From contig JARZZM010000025.1 in NCBI GenBank assembly GCA_030130125.1, positions 1 through 55,302 of the forward strand: a DNA stretch of 55,302 nucleotides, in the 5' to 3' direction. Of this stretch, positions 8,489 to 16,799 are shown piece after piece (position 1 is the first letter of the stretch; the number at the start of each line of letters is the position of its first letter). Source of the stretch: Thermoproteota archaeon. Its GTDB lineage: Archaea; Korarchaeota; Korarchaeia; Korarchaeales; Korarchaeaceae. A model generated the notes under the pieces. That model searched no databases, was not told where the DNA came from, and saw nothing but the letters and a program-made list of their open reading frames with translations. The position numbers were made by a program, and so were the translations under genes.

Positions 8489-9967
8489 ATGTTTGGACCT
8501 AGCATGGAGGAGCGGGCGAGTGGAGTGGAGGTCAACGATCTGATCTACTTCCTGAGGAGGCTCCTTGGCAATCCACTAACTCGCTCGGTTATAAGGAGGT
8601 TAGGCCCTCCTAAGAACATCGTTAAGCTTCTGGGAATATACGCGGGAGTGGAGGAGCCTACTAACTTGAGGGAGAGGACCCTTTCCTCCACGCTCACTTT
8701 AATACTATCCAAGGCAGCGTCCAGATTCGGTGTAGAGGAGGAATCCCTGAGGAATGGTCTGAAAGATGCCTACATGAGGAGGGGAGTCGCCAACGTTCTC
8801 CTAGGCATAGCTTACTATGGTATCACCAGGCCCCAGAGACTTTACGCTCCCTTCATGGTCGTGTGGGACTTTACCAAGAGGTGCAATCTCAGGTGTAGGC
8901 ACTGTTATGCTAACGCGGGACCCTTCCCAGCTCCTGATGAGCTCACCCTAGATAAGAAGCTCGAGGTGCTCAGGCAACTCGACGAGGCTGGAGTGGCCGC
9001 ACTCTCCTTTTCTGGAGGGGAGCCTCTTATGAGCCCAGATTTCTGGATTGTGGCCAGAAAGGCGGCTGAAACCGGGATGTACGTCAGTGTGGCGACAAAT
9101 GGGACCCTGATAAGGCCGGATGTCGCTGAGAGGTTGAAGCAGATAGGGGTGAGGTATGTCGAGGTGAGCCTAGATTCTCCGTACCCAGAGGACCACGACA
9201 GGTTCCGTGGGGTGAGGGGAGCATGGGAGAGGTCAGTGCAGGGCATCAAGAACGCGAAAAGCGCGGGTCTGGAGGTGGGCATCGCTACGACCGTCACTAA
9301 GATGAACTACAGGCAGCTCCCGGAGATGATAGAATTAGCGAAGGAGCTGAAGGTCGATCGCTTCATAGCCTTCAACTTCATACCGACTGGTAGAGGGAAG
9401 GAGATCGTTGAGATGGACCTGTCCCCGAGGGAGAGGTATGAAATACTTGAGTTACTTTACGAAGAGCTGACCTCAGGGGAACTACAAGCCTTCTCCACAA
9501 GTCCCATCTACGCCGTGGTCTCCTTGAAGGGAGTTGATAAAGGAGGAAAGCTCGCTCCAACTCACTTCGCCGACCTGAATATACCTGACGAGTACATGGC
9601 GGCCGGCTTCGCTCTCGGGGAGTTTCTGGGGGGATGCGGTGCAGGGAGGATATACTGCTCCATAGAGCATAACGGAGATATACAACCGTGCGTCTTCATG
9701 CCCATTGTCGTAGGCAACGTCCTGAGGGATGGTTTCCTAAACGTATGGCAGAACAACGAGCTGTTCAACAAGTTGAGGGATAGGGATTCCCATTACTGCT
9801 CCTTCTGCCCCTACAGGTACATATGTGGAGGATGCAGGGCGAGGGCGTATGCCTACTACGGAGATCCCCTTGGACCAGATCCCAGCTGCGAGTTCAACGA
9901 GAGGCTGTGGGAGGAATTGGTCTCTGAGGTCGAATCCGCTCATGAGGTGGGGATCCTCCAGAGATAA
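8489..9967 (+). CDS. Radical SAM/SPASM domain protein
   Basis: 492 residues. A helical N-terminal domain of about 120 residues precedes the radical SAM core, whose C-x3-C-x2-C is at 132, 136 and 139 (CNLRCRHC), followed by SFSGGEPL. The C-terminal SPASM region has GCGAGRIYC, then QPCVFMP, then HYCSFCPYRYICGGCRARA, giving enough cysteines for one or two auxiliary [4Fe-4S] clusters. The ending CRARAYAYYGDPLGPDP-SC resembles AhbD/NirJ-type enzymes that decarboxylate or modify haem precursors, and also some peptide-modifying enzymes. The long N-terminal domain is unusual for AhbD. No haem or peptide genes are adjacent, so the substrate remains open. Confidence 0.85.
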   Translation: MFGPSMEERASGVEVNDLIYFLRRLLGNPLTRSVIRRLGPPKNIVKLLGIYAGVEEPTNLRERTLSSTLTLILSKAASRFGVEEESLRNGLKDAYMRRGVANVLLGIAYYGITRPQRLYAPFMVVWDFTKRCNLRCRHCYANAGPFPAPDELTLDKKLEVLRQLDEAGVAALSFSGGEPLMSPDFWIVARKAAETGMYVSVATNGTLIRPDVAERLKQIGVRYVEVSLDSPYPEDHDRFRGVRGAWERSVQGIKNAKSAGLEVGIATTVTKMNYRQLPEMIELAKELKVDRFIAFNFIPTGRGKEIVEMDLSPRERYEILELLYEELTSGELQAFSTSPIYAVVSLKGVDKGGKLAPTHFADLNIPDEYMAAGFALGEFLGGCGAGRIYCSIEHNGDIQPCVFMPIVVGNVLRDGFLNVWQNNELFNKLRDRDSHYCSFCPYRYICGGCRARAYAYYGDPLGPDPSCEFNERLWEELVSEVESAHEVGILQR

Positions 9968-9988
9968 CTGGATCTAGTCACTGAATGG

Positions 9989-10011
9989 GACTTTCTTTCC
10001 CTCTCTCTTTC
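9989..10011 (+). terminator. Pyrimidine/T-rich terminator
   Basis: A T/C-rich run (TTTCTTTCCCTCTCTCTTTC) 22 bases after the stop codon of the SPASM gene, of the kind used for archaeal transcription termination without a hairpin. The convergent gdhA gene ends at 10088. Confidence 0.4.
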
Positions 10012-10087
10012 TACCCGCATTTCTTGGCTAATCCAGCTGGGGGTGATATTATTGAAGTCCGAATCTGAATAAAAAGGAAGAGAGGGT

Positions 10088-11356
10088 TCAGGGCCAAATG
10101 CCCCTGATCTCCATGGCCTTGGCCACTCTGCCGACAGCGAGTACCAGAGCAGCAGTCCTCATGTCTATGTTCATTTCCTTGTGCTTGTTGTAGACATCCC
10201 TGAAGGCCTTGGTCATCTTGGCCCTGAGTTTCTGCCTGACGGTATCTATGTCCCACCACTCTCTAGTCCTAGCCTGCACCCACTCGAAGTAGCTGACGGT
10301 CACACCTCCGGCGTTGGCGAGGATATCGGGTATGACAAGCACGCCCTTCTGGAACAGTATCTCATCAGCCTCGGGCGTGGTCGGACCGTTAGCGGCCTCG
10401 GCCACTATCTTGGCCTTCACATTGTCAGCGTTCTCCTTAGTTATCACATTCTCTATGGCGGCAGGGATCAGTACATCCACATCAAGCTCGAGTAGCTTCT
10501 TGTTACCCTCTACAGGATCGGCAGCTATCGGGGTGGAGCCAGGGAAGTCCTTAACGCTGCCGGTCTTCTTCTTGTGCTCGAGCACGGCATCGGGATCGAG
10601 GCCGTCGGGGTTATAGATCGCACCCCTAGTGTCGCTCACGGCCACGACCTTCATACCGAGCTCGTGCATGAACTTGGCTGAGAAGTAGCCGGCGTTACCG
10701 TACCCCTGCACGGCAGCGGTGGCTCCCTTCGGATCTATACCGAGGACCTTGAGGGCCTCCTCGACGGTGTACTGCAGACCCCTAGCGGTGGCCTCCACCC
10801 TGCCCTCGCTGCCACCTACCTCGAGTGGTTTGCCGGTTATTATGCCGGGTTCGGGGTAGCCCTTGAGCATGCTGTAGGTGTCCATTATCCAAGCCATTTC
10901 CCTAGGTGAGGTGTACACGTCGGGAGCGGGGATGTCAGCGTCCACACTTATTATGGGAGCTATTGCGTAGGCGTATCTCCTAGTGAGCCTCTCCAGCTCG
11001 GCTAGGCTGAGCTTGTGGGGATCTACCTGGATTCCTCCCTTGGCACCGCCGAAGGGCACATCAACGACGGCGGTCTTCCAAGTCATCCACATGGCTAGGG
11101 CCTTGACTTCATTCACATCGGTGTTGGGGTGGTACCTTATACCTCCCTTGTGGGGCCCCCTAGCATCGTTGTGCTGGACCCTCCACCCGGTGAAGACCTT
11201 TATGGATCCGTCATCCATCTTGACGGGGAGGGCCACCTCGAGGACCCTCTTGGGCTTGGCCAAAATCGCATGTAGTCCGGGATCGAGATTCATAACCTTA
11301 GCAGCCTTATCAAGCTGCTTAAGGGCAACTTCCCATGGATTGAGTTCAGTAGACAT
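10088..11356 (-). CDS. gdhA: Glutamate dehydrogenase
   Basis: 422 residues, the normal length of hexameric archaeal glutamate dehydrogenases. Visible are GGIRYHP (71-77), the catalytic lysine region PFGGAKGGIQVDP with K106, the dinucleotide-binding AVQGYGNAGYFSA near 214, and the conserved NAGGVTVSYFEW near 370. It interconverts glutamate with 2-oxoglutarate and ammonia and would regenerate 2-oxoglutarate for the aminotransferases in this window. NAD versus NADP preference cannot be settled by eye. The ATG is preceded by GGGGGGATAT. It is divergent from the pgsC-like gene, which is suggestive because that pathway uses glutamate. Confidence 0.97.
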   Translation of the reverse strand: MSTELNPWEVALKQLDKAAKVMNLDPGLHAILAKPKRVLEVALPVKMDDGSIKVFTGWRVQHNDARGPHKGGIRYHPNTDVNEVKALAMWMTWKTAVVDVPFGGAKGGIQVDPHKLSLAELERLTRRYAYAIAPIISVDADIPAPDVYTSPREMAWIMDTYSMLKGYPEPGIITGKPLEVGGSEGRVEATARGLQYTVEEALKVLGIDPKGATAAVQGYGNAGYFSAKFMHELGMKVVAVSDTRGAIYNPDGLDPDAVLEHKKKTGSVKDFPGSTPIAADPVEGNKKLLELDVDVLIPAAIENVITKENADNVKAKIVAEAANGPTTPEADEILFQKGVLVIPDILANAGGVTVSYFEWVQARTREWWDIDTVRQKLRAKMTKAFRDVYNKHKEMNIDMRTAALVLAVGRVAKAMEIRGIWP

Positions 11357-11488
11357 AGGATATCCCCCCTTGAAGGGTCTTGGATATGAAGGTCCGAAAG
11401 CTATTAAATACTAAGGTCTTTAACATCACGATTCGAATTTCGCCTTTTGACATAAACTGTTATTTGTGATTCGGAGGCTCTAGCGGAG

Positions 11489-11932
11489 ATGGAAGGAGTA
11501 ATGATGGCTTATGCATCGTTGATCGTTGCGCTTTCTATTGTATGGGTTGCGTATGAAAGGTTCGGCTTCAGGGCTGTGTCCCTGTCCATTCCTTTGCTGG
11601 CTTCTTTCTCCTCGCTAATGCCCGAATCGATTCCGGTGATCATCGTAAGTTCTATAACGTCGTATTTAGTGGGGGAGCTGGCATACAGGAAATTCTTGTT
11701 CTATGGAATGAGGATGTTCTTTCTTCAGAGCATCATCAGCTCCGTCACCGTTCTCATTACGACTCTCAACTCCTTGAGTATCGAGTATCTCTTGATTTCC
11801 ACGCTTCCTGGACTGTTATCCTATGACATACATACATCGCGAGAACCGGTATTGACAGCTGCTTTTTCGGCAATATTCTTTACTTTACAGCTGTTCGTGA
11901 CCTCTATTTTAGTTAATTTTCTAAAGGTGTGA
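11489..11932 (+). CDS. pgsC: PgsC/CapC-like membrane protein
   Basis: 147 residues with four to five hydrophobic segments. It fits PgsC (CapC), the small membrane subunit of poly-gamma-glutamate synthase: the length is about 149 in Bacillus, a basic-aromatic segment (YRKFLFYGMRMFF) sits in the middle, and LPGLLSYDIHTSREPVLTA corresponds to the family's VPGLIANTIQRQG-T segment. The next gene, 9 bases downstream, encodes the PgsB-like ligase, the partner always found with PgsC. Alone the similarity would be modest; the pairing makes it convincing. ATG 11504 (MAYAS) is an alternative start. Confidence 0.75.
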   Translation: MEGVMMAYASLIVALSIVWVAYERFGFRAVSLSIPLLASFSSLMPESIPVIIVSSITSYLVGELAYRKFLFYGMRMFFLQSIISSVTVLITTLNSLSIEYLLISTLPGLLSYDIHTSREPVLTAAFSAIFFTLQLFVTSILVNFLKV

Positions 11933-11941
11933 GGGGATCGA

Positions 11942-12982
11942 ATGGGCGACCCGCCTTGGAGGATAGCTGATAAGAGGATCTCCGTCCAAGGGACTAGGGG
12001 GAAGACAAGCTTATCCATTTCGTTGCACAGTGAGGTAGTCTACAGGGAGAAGACCTCCTTCTGCAAGGTCACTGGTACGCTTCCTCTCCTTTGTATCGGG
12101 AAGGACGTCAAGATCCTGAGGCGTAGAGGATCCACTAGGCTTTATGAGAACCTCCTTAACGTCCCACATTCGGATTATTGCGTTCTAGAGAATCAGGGGG
12201 TGTCCCCCTACACGATGAGGGTGTTCAACGATCTCTTTGTTAAACCACAAATCGTTGCTGTGACCAATGTAAGGCTAGATCACGTGGAGGAGATGGGCAG
12301 GACTAGGGAGAAAATAGCTAGATCCATTGCCTCTTCCTTTGGAGAAGCAGAAATAGTGTTCAGTGGTGAGATGAACGACCACTTAAATGATATAATGAGT
12401 AGAAAAGCTAAGAAGCTCGTAAGGGTCAGACCTGCTCACCCCCACCTGCCGGGTGCTGAGATCCCCGCTCTTCTGAACGAAATCTTGGAATTTCTCGGGT
12501 TAGGAAGTGCGAACATCGATGCTTATCTTGAGGCAATCAGGAAGAAGCTTAGGTGGAGGGAGATTAACGGGATAGTTTATTTCAACGCATCTAAAGTTAA
12601 TGATCCGGATAGCGCGACCCTTTTGGTGAGATGGTTAGGTGAAAGACCTTTCATCTTCATTCAGCTCAGAAGGGACAGACCCGGGAGGACGTGGGCCTTT
12701 CTCAAAATGATGAGGGAGAGATGGGTCGACTATTCTAAGGTTGCCGTGGCTGGAGAGTGGTCATACGAGTTTTCCAAGAGAGTCGGAGGGATGTACCTCC
12801 CCGACTCCTGCGAAGGGACGGACCTTCTCCTAGATGAGGTCAGAAGGAGTGGATCCCCTCTATTCATAACGGGAAATAGGAGGGGTAGTTTAGTGAGGTG
12901 CTTGCTCCCCAGACTAGGTGTCAAGGACGAAGTTCCCACGTTGATGGGAAAAAGTGGGGATGGGGTACTCAGTCTCCCTTAG
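11942..12982 (+). CDS. pgsB: PgsB/CapB-like amide ligase (poly-gamma-glutamate synthase family)
   Basis: 346 residues, slightly shorter than Bacillus PgsB (393). It has the Mur-ligase-type ATP-binding VQGTRGKTS near residue 18, then KVTGTLPLL (about 45), and TNVRLDHVEEMGRT (about 113), all hallmarks of the PgsB family, which activates the gamma-carboxylate of glutamate as acyl phosphate and extends a gamma-linked chain. The bacterial RIHVNGTRGKSSV box matches closely. It overlaps the livM stop region by 14 bases on the opposite strand. No PgsA/CapA or PgsE partner is seen in the window, so the polymer and its export are unproven. Confidence 0.85.
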   Translation: MGDPPWRIADKRISVQGTRGKTSLSISLHSEVVYREKTSFCKVTGTLPLLCIGKDVKILRRRGSTRLYENLLNVPHSDYCVLENQGVSPYTMRVFNDLFVKPQIVAVTNVRLDHVEEMGRTREKIARSIASSFGEAEIVFSGEMNDHLNDIMSRKAKKLVRVRPAHPHLPGAEIPALLNEILEFLGLGSANIDAYLEAIRKKLRWREINGIVYFNASKVNDPDSATLLVRWLGERPFIFIQLRRDRPGRTWAFLKMMRERWVDYSKVAVAGEWSYEFSKRVGGMYLPDSCEGTDLLLDEVRRSGSPLFITGNRRGSLVRCLLPRLGVKDEVPTLMGKSGDGVLSLP

Positions 12983-14048
12983 CGAGGGAGGCCCTTATGC
13001 TCTCGATCTTCTTCCTCGACAGCGGTAGCTCTGGCTTCTCTGGAAGTATTCCTTGAGGTCTGAATAGAGCAATTGCGATTATTATGACGCCTATCAGGAG
13101 GTATTCAAGCCAATTTGGATTTATTGGTATGAATGCTGTCAGTTCGGTCTTGTATGCATAGATCAGACTTCTGACAGTGGAGAATACCAAGGTACCGAGG
13201 ACTATCCCGAGGTTATTTCCGGTGCCTCCTAACATCATGAACGCCCAAGGCCAGAAGGTCCAAGTAAGCCTGTTGTAGGTGAGGGCTTTGAAGCTTCCGG
13301 TGTAAAGGGTCCAGAGGGCTCCTCCCATCCCAGCAAGCGCGCCTCCTATGATTAAGGTCTTGGCCCTCAAATTTACAATGTCCTTGCCGTATACCTTAGC
13401 AGCGAGCTCATTATCTCTCATAGCCTTGAGGGCCCTGCCGAAGGGCGATCTAGCTAAACTTTGGACATACAAGTATACCAAGATAGCTATACCCAGTATT
13501 ATCAATGTGCTGCTGAGGAACCTTATCTCTCCTGTCCCCACGAACCTGAAGACGTCGGGAACTACTATTCCCGCCGTTCCACCTGCTAAGGGATCGTAAT
13601 ACATTCCCACTATTTGGAGTGCGTCGCCAAAAGCCAACAAGGTAATGCCTAAGTAGGCTTCTTTCAACCTTATCGCTGGATAGGATGCTAGATAGCCCAT
13701 TATACCTCCCATTACCGCCGCTACAGCCAAGCTCAGAATGAGAGCCCCTATCGATAGGAGAGGATTTGATTCCAAGGCTTTATTCAACTCTCCTACAATC
13801 ACGAAGTTCTGATCCCCTACGTATTCGATACCTGCGGGTAATCCCATCATCGCTGCCATCATCCTTCCCGCTATCGCACCTGCACCTATAGCCCCAGCTA
13901 TGACTGCTAACACCCTACCGAACTGTGGAATGCCCGCAAATCCGGTTTCTAAGTTGAGGCTTAAGGTAACTATGAGGAATACAGCCATGTTTACTAGGAT
14001 ACTCAGTACAAGAGGGTTGTAGAGGTACTCGAGTATGCCCTCCATCAT
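12969..14048 (-). CDS. livM: Branched-chain amino acid ABC transporter, permease LivM
   Basis: 359 residues from ATG 14048, which has GGAGGTGAT just upstream; the frame opens at GTG 14057 inside livH. About nine hydrophobic helices. The cytoplasmic coupling loop RSPFGRALKAMRDNELAAKVYGKD is the classic EAA-like segment of LivM permeases. A 60-residue extra loop after the first two helices (around 45-95) is longer than in Escherichia coli. It forms the membrane channel with LivH, energised by LivG and LivF. Its start overlaps the livH stop, so translation is coupled. Confidence 0.93.
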   Translation of the reverse strand: MMEGILEYLYNPLVLSILVNMAVFLIVTLSLNLETGFAGIPQFGRVLAVIAGAIGAGAIAGRMMAAMMGLPAGIEYVGDQNFVIVGELNKALESNPLLSIGALILSLAVAAVMGGIMGYLASYPAIRLKEAYLGITLLAFGDALQIVGMYYDPLAGGTAGIVVPDVFRFVGTGEIRFLSSTLIILGIAILVYLYVQSLARSPFGRALKAMRDNELAAKVYGKDIVNLRAKTLIIGGALAGMGGALWTLYTGSFKALTYNRLTWTFWPWAFMMLGGTGNNLGIVLGTLVFSTVRSLIYAYKTELTAFIPINPNWLEYLLIGVIIIAIALFRPQGILPEKPELPLSRKKIESIRASLAKGD

Positions 14049-14053
14049 AACTA

Positions 14054-15019
14054 TCACCTCCTGCTAGATTTCGATCTCGAGAAGATCCTCCTCCAATCTA
14101 TGCCAGCGAGACCCTCTGGGTAGAGCAGAAGCGTCGCAGCCATTATGAGCAGAGGTATGATGGGCTCGTAAACCACTATGTTGCCTCCCAGTACGCTTCC
14201 CAACCAGTTTATTATCAGCTTCTGACTGAGACCAATTAGGAATCCTCCAACTAGCCCACCGTATATCGAGTAGAGGCCTCCTACTATTGATGCGGCGAAT
14301 TCTGGTACGATCACAGTGTTCCCGACGGTAGGTGTACCGCTGATCACAAGAGACAATATGGCTCCACCCAGCCCAGCCATCGCTCCTCCCATGAACCACG
14401 CGAAGAGGTAAATAGTTTCCGTATTTATCCCCAGTATCGAGGCTAGAGCCGGATTCTCTACCGTTATCCTGAAGGCTATTCCGAACTTGGTTCTGTTCAG
14501 GAGTAGGTAGAAGAATAGGGCCATCCCCACGACTATCACGACCGAGATTATCGTTATTGCCTTAAAAGGGAAGGTACCTATCTTACCTAATATTATATCC
14601 TCAGTGGTCAAGACGATCAATCTTGTGTTGACCTTATATGTGGCTGTCAGGTAGTCCGCGAATATGTTAATGAATGCAAAGAAGGCGAGATCGACGCCCA
14701 GTGTCGACATCATTAGGGTGACCATGTCAGCCCCTCTCTTCAATAGCCACCTGTTTACTACTAGATAGGTGATGACTCCCAGAAGACCGGAGAATATGAA
14801 TGCCACTGGGAAGTATAAGTAGGGATTCCCCCCTAGCAGAACCTTGTACAATGAGAATACTATGTAGAATCCCCATGCAGTCATAGAGGCATGAGCGAAA
14901 TTGAAGGTGCCTGTGGTCATATATATTAGAGTTATTCCAGCGGCAGCCAAGGCCAGCCCGCCTGAGAAGCCTATTGCTGTCATAAGGATCTGTACTATCG
15001 GCCCAGCGAGAATCTGCAT
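14054..15019 (-). CDS. livH: Branched-chain amino acid ABC transporter, permease LivH
   Basis: 321 residues from ATG 15019, chosen because GGGGTGATC lies at the right spacing; GTG 15028 is the upstream alternative. Eight to nine membrane helices. GGLALAAAGITLIYMTTGTFNFAHA is the diagnostic N-terminal LivH segment (the usual form is G-x-x-x-A-x-x-x-x-G-x-x-x-x-Y-x-x-x-x-x-N-F-A-H), and RTKFGIAFRITVENPALASILGIN is the coupling loop. It is the first gene of the livHM unit, divergent from livK across about 300 bases. Confidence 0.93.
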   Translation of the reverse strand: MQILAGPIVQILMTAIGFSGGLALAAAGITLIYMTTGTFNFAHASMTAWGFYIVFSLYKVLLGGNPYLYFPVAFIFSGLLGVITYLVVNRWLLKRGADMVTLMMSTLGVDLAFFAFINIFADYLTATYKVNTRLIVLTTEDIILGKIGTFPFKAITIISVVIVVGMALFFYLLLNRTKFGIAFRITVENPALASILGINTETIYLFAWFMGGAMAGLGGAILSLVISGTPTVGNTVIVPEFAASIVGGLYSIYGGLVGGFLIGLSQKLIINWLGSVLGGNIVVYEPIIPLLIMAATLLLYPEGLAGIDWRRIFSRSKSSRR

Positions 15020-15090
15020 TAGGATCACCCCAACTTAACCCACTCTTCTCAACTCCCTTCAGGATTGTTAAAAACATAATTGCTGTAGGC

Positions 15091-15105
15091 TGCGCCGAGG
15101 GCGCA
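15091..15105. repeat. Short perfect inverted repeat upstream of livH
   Basis: TGCGCC-GAG-GGCGCA, with 6-bp arms, lies in the livH-livK intergenic region. On the minus strand a TATA-like TGTTTTTAAC at about 15066-15075 lies between it and livH, so the repeat is upstream of the livH core promoter and could be an activator site. This is positional inference. Confidence 0.35.
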
Positions 15106-15258
15106 TCCGGGTCCCTTTGCAGAGATTGGGTGAATTGAAGCTGAGCTTCTCTTATCGACTTCAAGCCTCCCTAGATACAATTACTGTCAAAGGGAGCACC
15201 TCTCTTCAATATAATTCGCCATGTCCAATAGCTTATTGCTGCTATGCGGCCATAATCA

Positions 15259-15271
15259 TTTTAAAATAAAA
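15259..15271 (+). promoter_or_regulatory. TATA box of livK
   Basis: TTTTAAAATAAAA, about 55 bases before ATG 15318, predicting initiation around 15290, which is exactly where the palindrome at 15291-15306 begins. Confidence 0.55.
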
Positions 15272-15290
15272 GGGATGATATGACCCTCAG

Positions 15291-15306
15291 CGGGGTTTAA
15301 ACCCCG
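15291..15306. promoter_or_regulatory. 16-bp palindrome at the livK transcription start
   Basis: CGGGGTTTAAACCCCG is a perfect 16-bp palindrome immediately downstream of the predicted initiation point and just before the ribosome binding site GAGGTGATG. It could be a repressor operator or a 5' leader hairpin that sequesters nothing beyond its own stem. The position suits control of the livKGF genes by amino acid supply. Confidence 0.5.
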
Positions 15307-15317
15307 AGGTGATGAAT

Positions 15318-16709
15318 ATGTCAGACAAGACAGCATACGCCCTCATGTTGATACTCCTGATTATAGGGATAGGCATCGGATGGGCTGCAGGTGGGGCAGG
15401 AGGAGGCGTTAAGACCGTCACCACGACTGTAACCGCTGGAGCTCCTGGAGCTAAGACTGTAACCATAACCCAGACGATAACTAAGGCAGGAGCAGCTGCC
15501 GCAGGGCTCAAGGGTGAGGTCCCGATAGGGGCCTTGCTGGCCCTCACCGGTGGTCTCTCCTCATACGGAGAGAACAGCAAGGCCGCTCTTGAGTTGGCCG
15601 AGAAGGAGATAAATGACTGGCTCGCTGCTAGGGGAGAGGACTGGCGCATAAAAGTGTACTATGAGGACACTGCAACCGATCCAAAGACCGCACTGGATAA
15701 GGTGCAGGCTCTCCACTCTAGGGGAGTCAAGATATTCATAGGGCCTATGAGCAGTGCCGAGGTCAAGGAACTCAAGAACTATGTGGACTCCAACAAACTG
15801 CTCCTGATATCTCAGTCCTCCACGTCTCCGAGGCTCGCCATATCCGGAGATATGATCTACAGGTACTGTCCTACCGATGAGATACAGGGTCCTGCTAGTG
15901 CTACGGCTCTCTATCAGCTGGGAGTTAGGTACCTGGTACAAGTCTGGAGGGGTGATGAGTGGGGAACTGCTTTAGCTGAGAAGATAGATGAGGAGTTCGA
16001 TAAGATACTGAAGGCCCACGGTGAGACCGGAGAGATTTGGGGCGCCAAGAACGGCAAGGGTATAAGGTATGATCCTCAGGCTACTGAGTTCTCCGCCGTA
16101 GTGTCGCAGCTCGATTCCATAGTGAGCCAGTTAATTCAGAAGTATGGGGCTGACAAGGTGGGCGTCTCCTTCATAGGATTCAACGAATACGTGCAGTTCG
16201 CCGCCGTGGCTGCTCAGTACGACTCACTCAAGAAGGTTCCTTGGGTCGGATCCGACGGAACCGCTCTGCTCAGCGAGATAACTGACAACTCTGATGCGGC
16301 TAAGTTCGCCTACGAGACCAAGTTCGTGAGTCCCATATTCGGAGCCGCTACCAAGATCAAGGAGAAGGTGAAGAACTATGTGATGAAGACCCTAGGAAGG
16401 GAGCCCGATAGCTATGCCTACGCTGCTTACGATGCCCTGTGGACGGTCGCCGTGGCACTTGACTTGGTGGACTCCTATGACCCGGTCGCCGTTGCTAAGG
16501 CGCTGCCTACCATAGGGGAGCACTGGTACGGTGCCTCCGGTATAATAGTGCTCAATGAGAACGGAGACAGGGCTAGCGCCGACTACTTCTTCTACATGCC
16601 TACCCAAGAAGGCGGCAAGTGGGTCTGGAAGCTCGCTGGTACCTACCACGCTGATTCTGGAAAGATAACTTGGAACGACTGGTTCCTCCAGCTCTTAGGC
16701 AAGAGCTAA
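15318..16709 (+). CDS. livK: Branched-chain amino acid ABC transporter, substrate-binding protein LivK
   Basis: 463 residues from ATG 15318, which best fits the GAGGTGAT ribosome binding site; GTG 15309 and ATG 15312 are in frame. An N-terminal hydrophobic anchor (ALMLILLIIGIGIGWAAGG) is followed by a Thr-rich linker of about 40 residues, typical for archaeal binding proteins tethered to the membrane. The type I periplasmic binding fold begins at PIGALLALTGGLSSYGENS and continues with IFIGPMSSAEV and DAIRQ-like regions. It captures branched-chain or related amino acids outside the cell. A T-rich terminator follows, so livK may be expressed in excess of livGF. Confidence 0.93.
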   Translation: MSDKTAYALMLILLIIGIGIGWAAGGAGGGVKTVTTTVTAGAPGAKTVTITQTITKAGAAAAGLKGEVPIGALLALTGGLSSYGENSKAALELAEKEINDWLAARGEDWRIKVYYEDTATDPKTALDKVQALHSRGVKIFIGPMSSAEVKELKNYVDSNKLLLISQSSTSPRLAISGDMIYRYCPTDEIQGPASATALYQLGVRYLVQVWRGDEWGTALAEKIDEEFDKILKAHGETGEIWGAKNGKGIRYDPQATEFSAVVSQLDSIVSQLIQKYGADKVGVSFIGFNEYVQFAAVAAQYDSLKKVPWVGSDGTALLSEITDNSDAAKFAYETKFVSPIFGAATKIKEKVKNYVMKTLGREPDSYAYAAYDALWTVAVALDLVDSYDPVAVAKALPTIGEHWYGASGIIVLNENGDRASADYFFYMPTQEGGKWVWKLAGTYHADSGKITWNDWFLQLLGKS

Positions 16710-16716
16710 TCCCTCT

Positions 16717-16736
16717 CAAACCTTTTCTCCTTTTTT
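16717..16736 (+). terminator. Oligo-T terminator after livK
   Basis: Two T runs (CCTTTTCTCC then TTTTTT) begin 8 bases after the livK stop codon. Archaeal RNA polymerase terminates at such runs. A new TATA-like TTTATTTTAATC at 16769-16780 restarts transcription for livG. Confidence 0.5.
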
Positions 16737-16799
16737 ACGACTAACATCTCGCACTTTAGACTTGGTAAAGCATTTATTTTAATCAGATGGCCGGGATGA

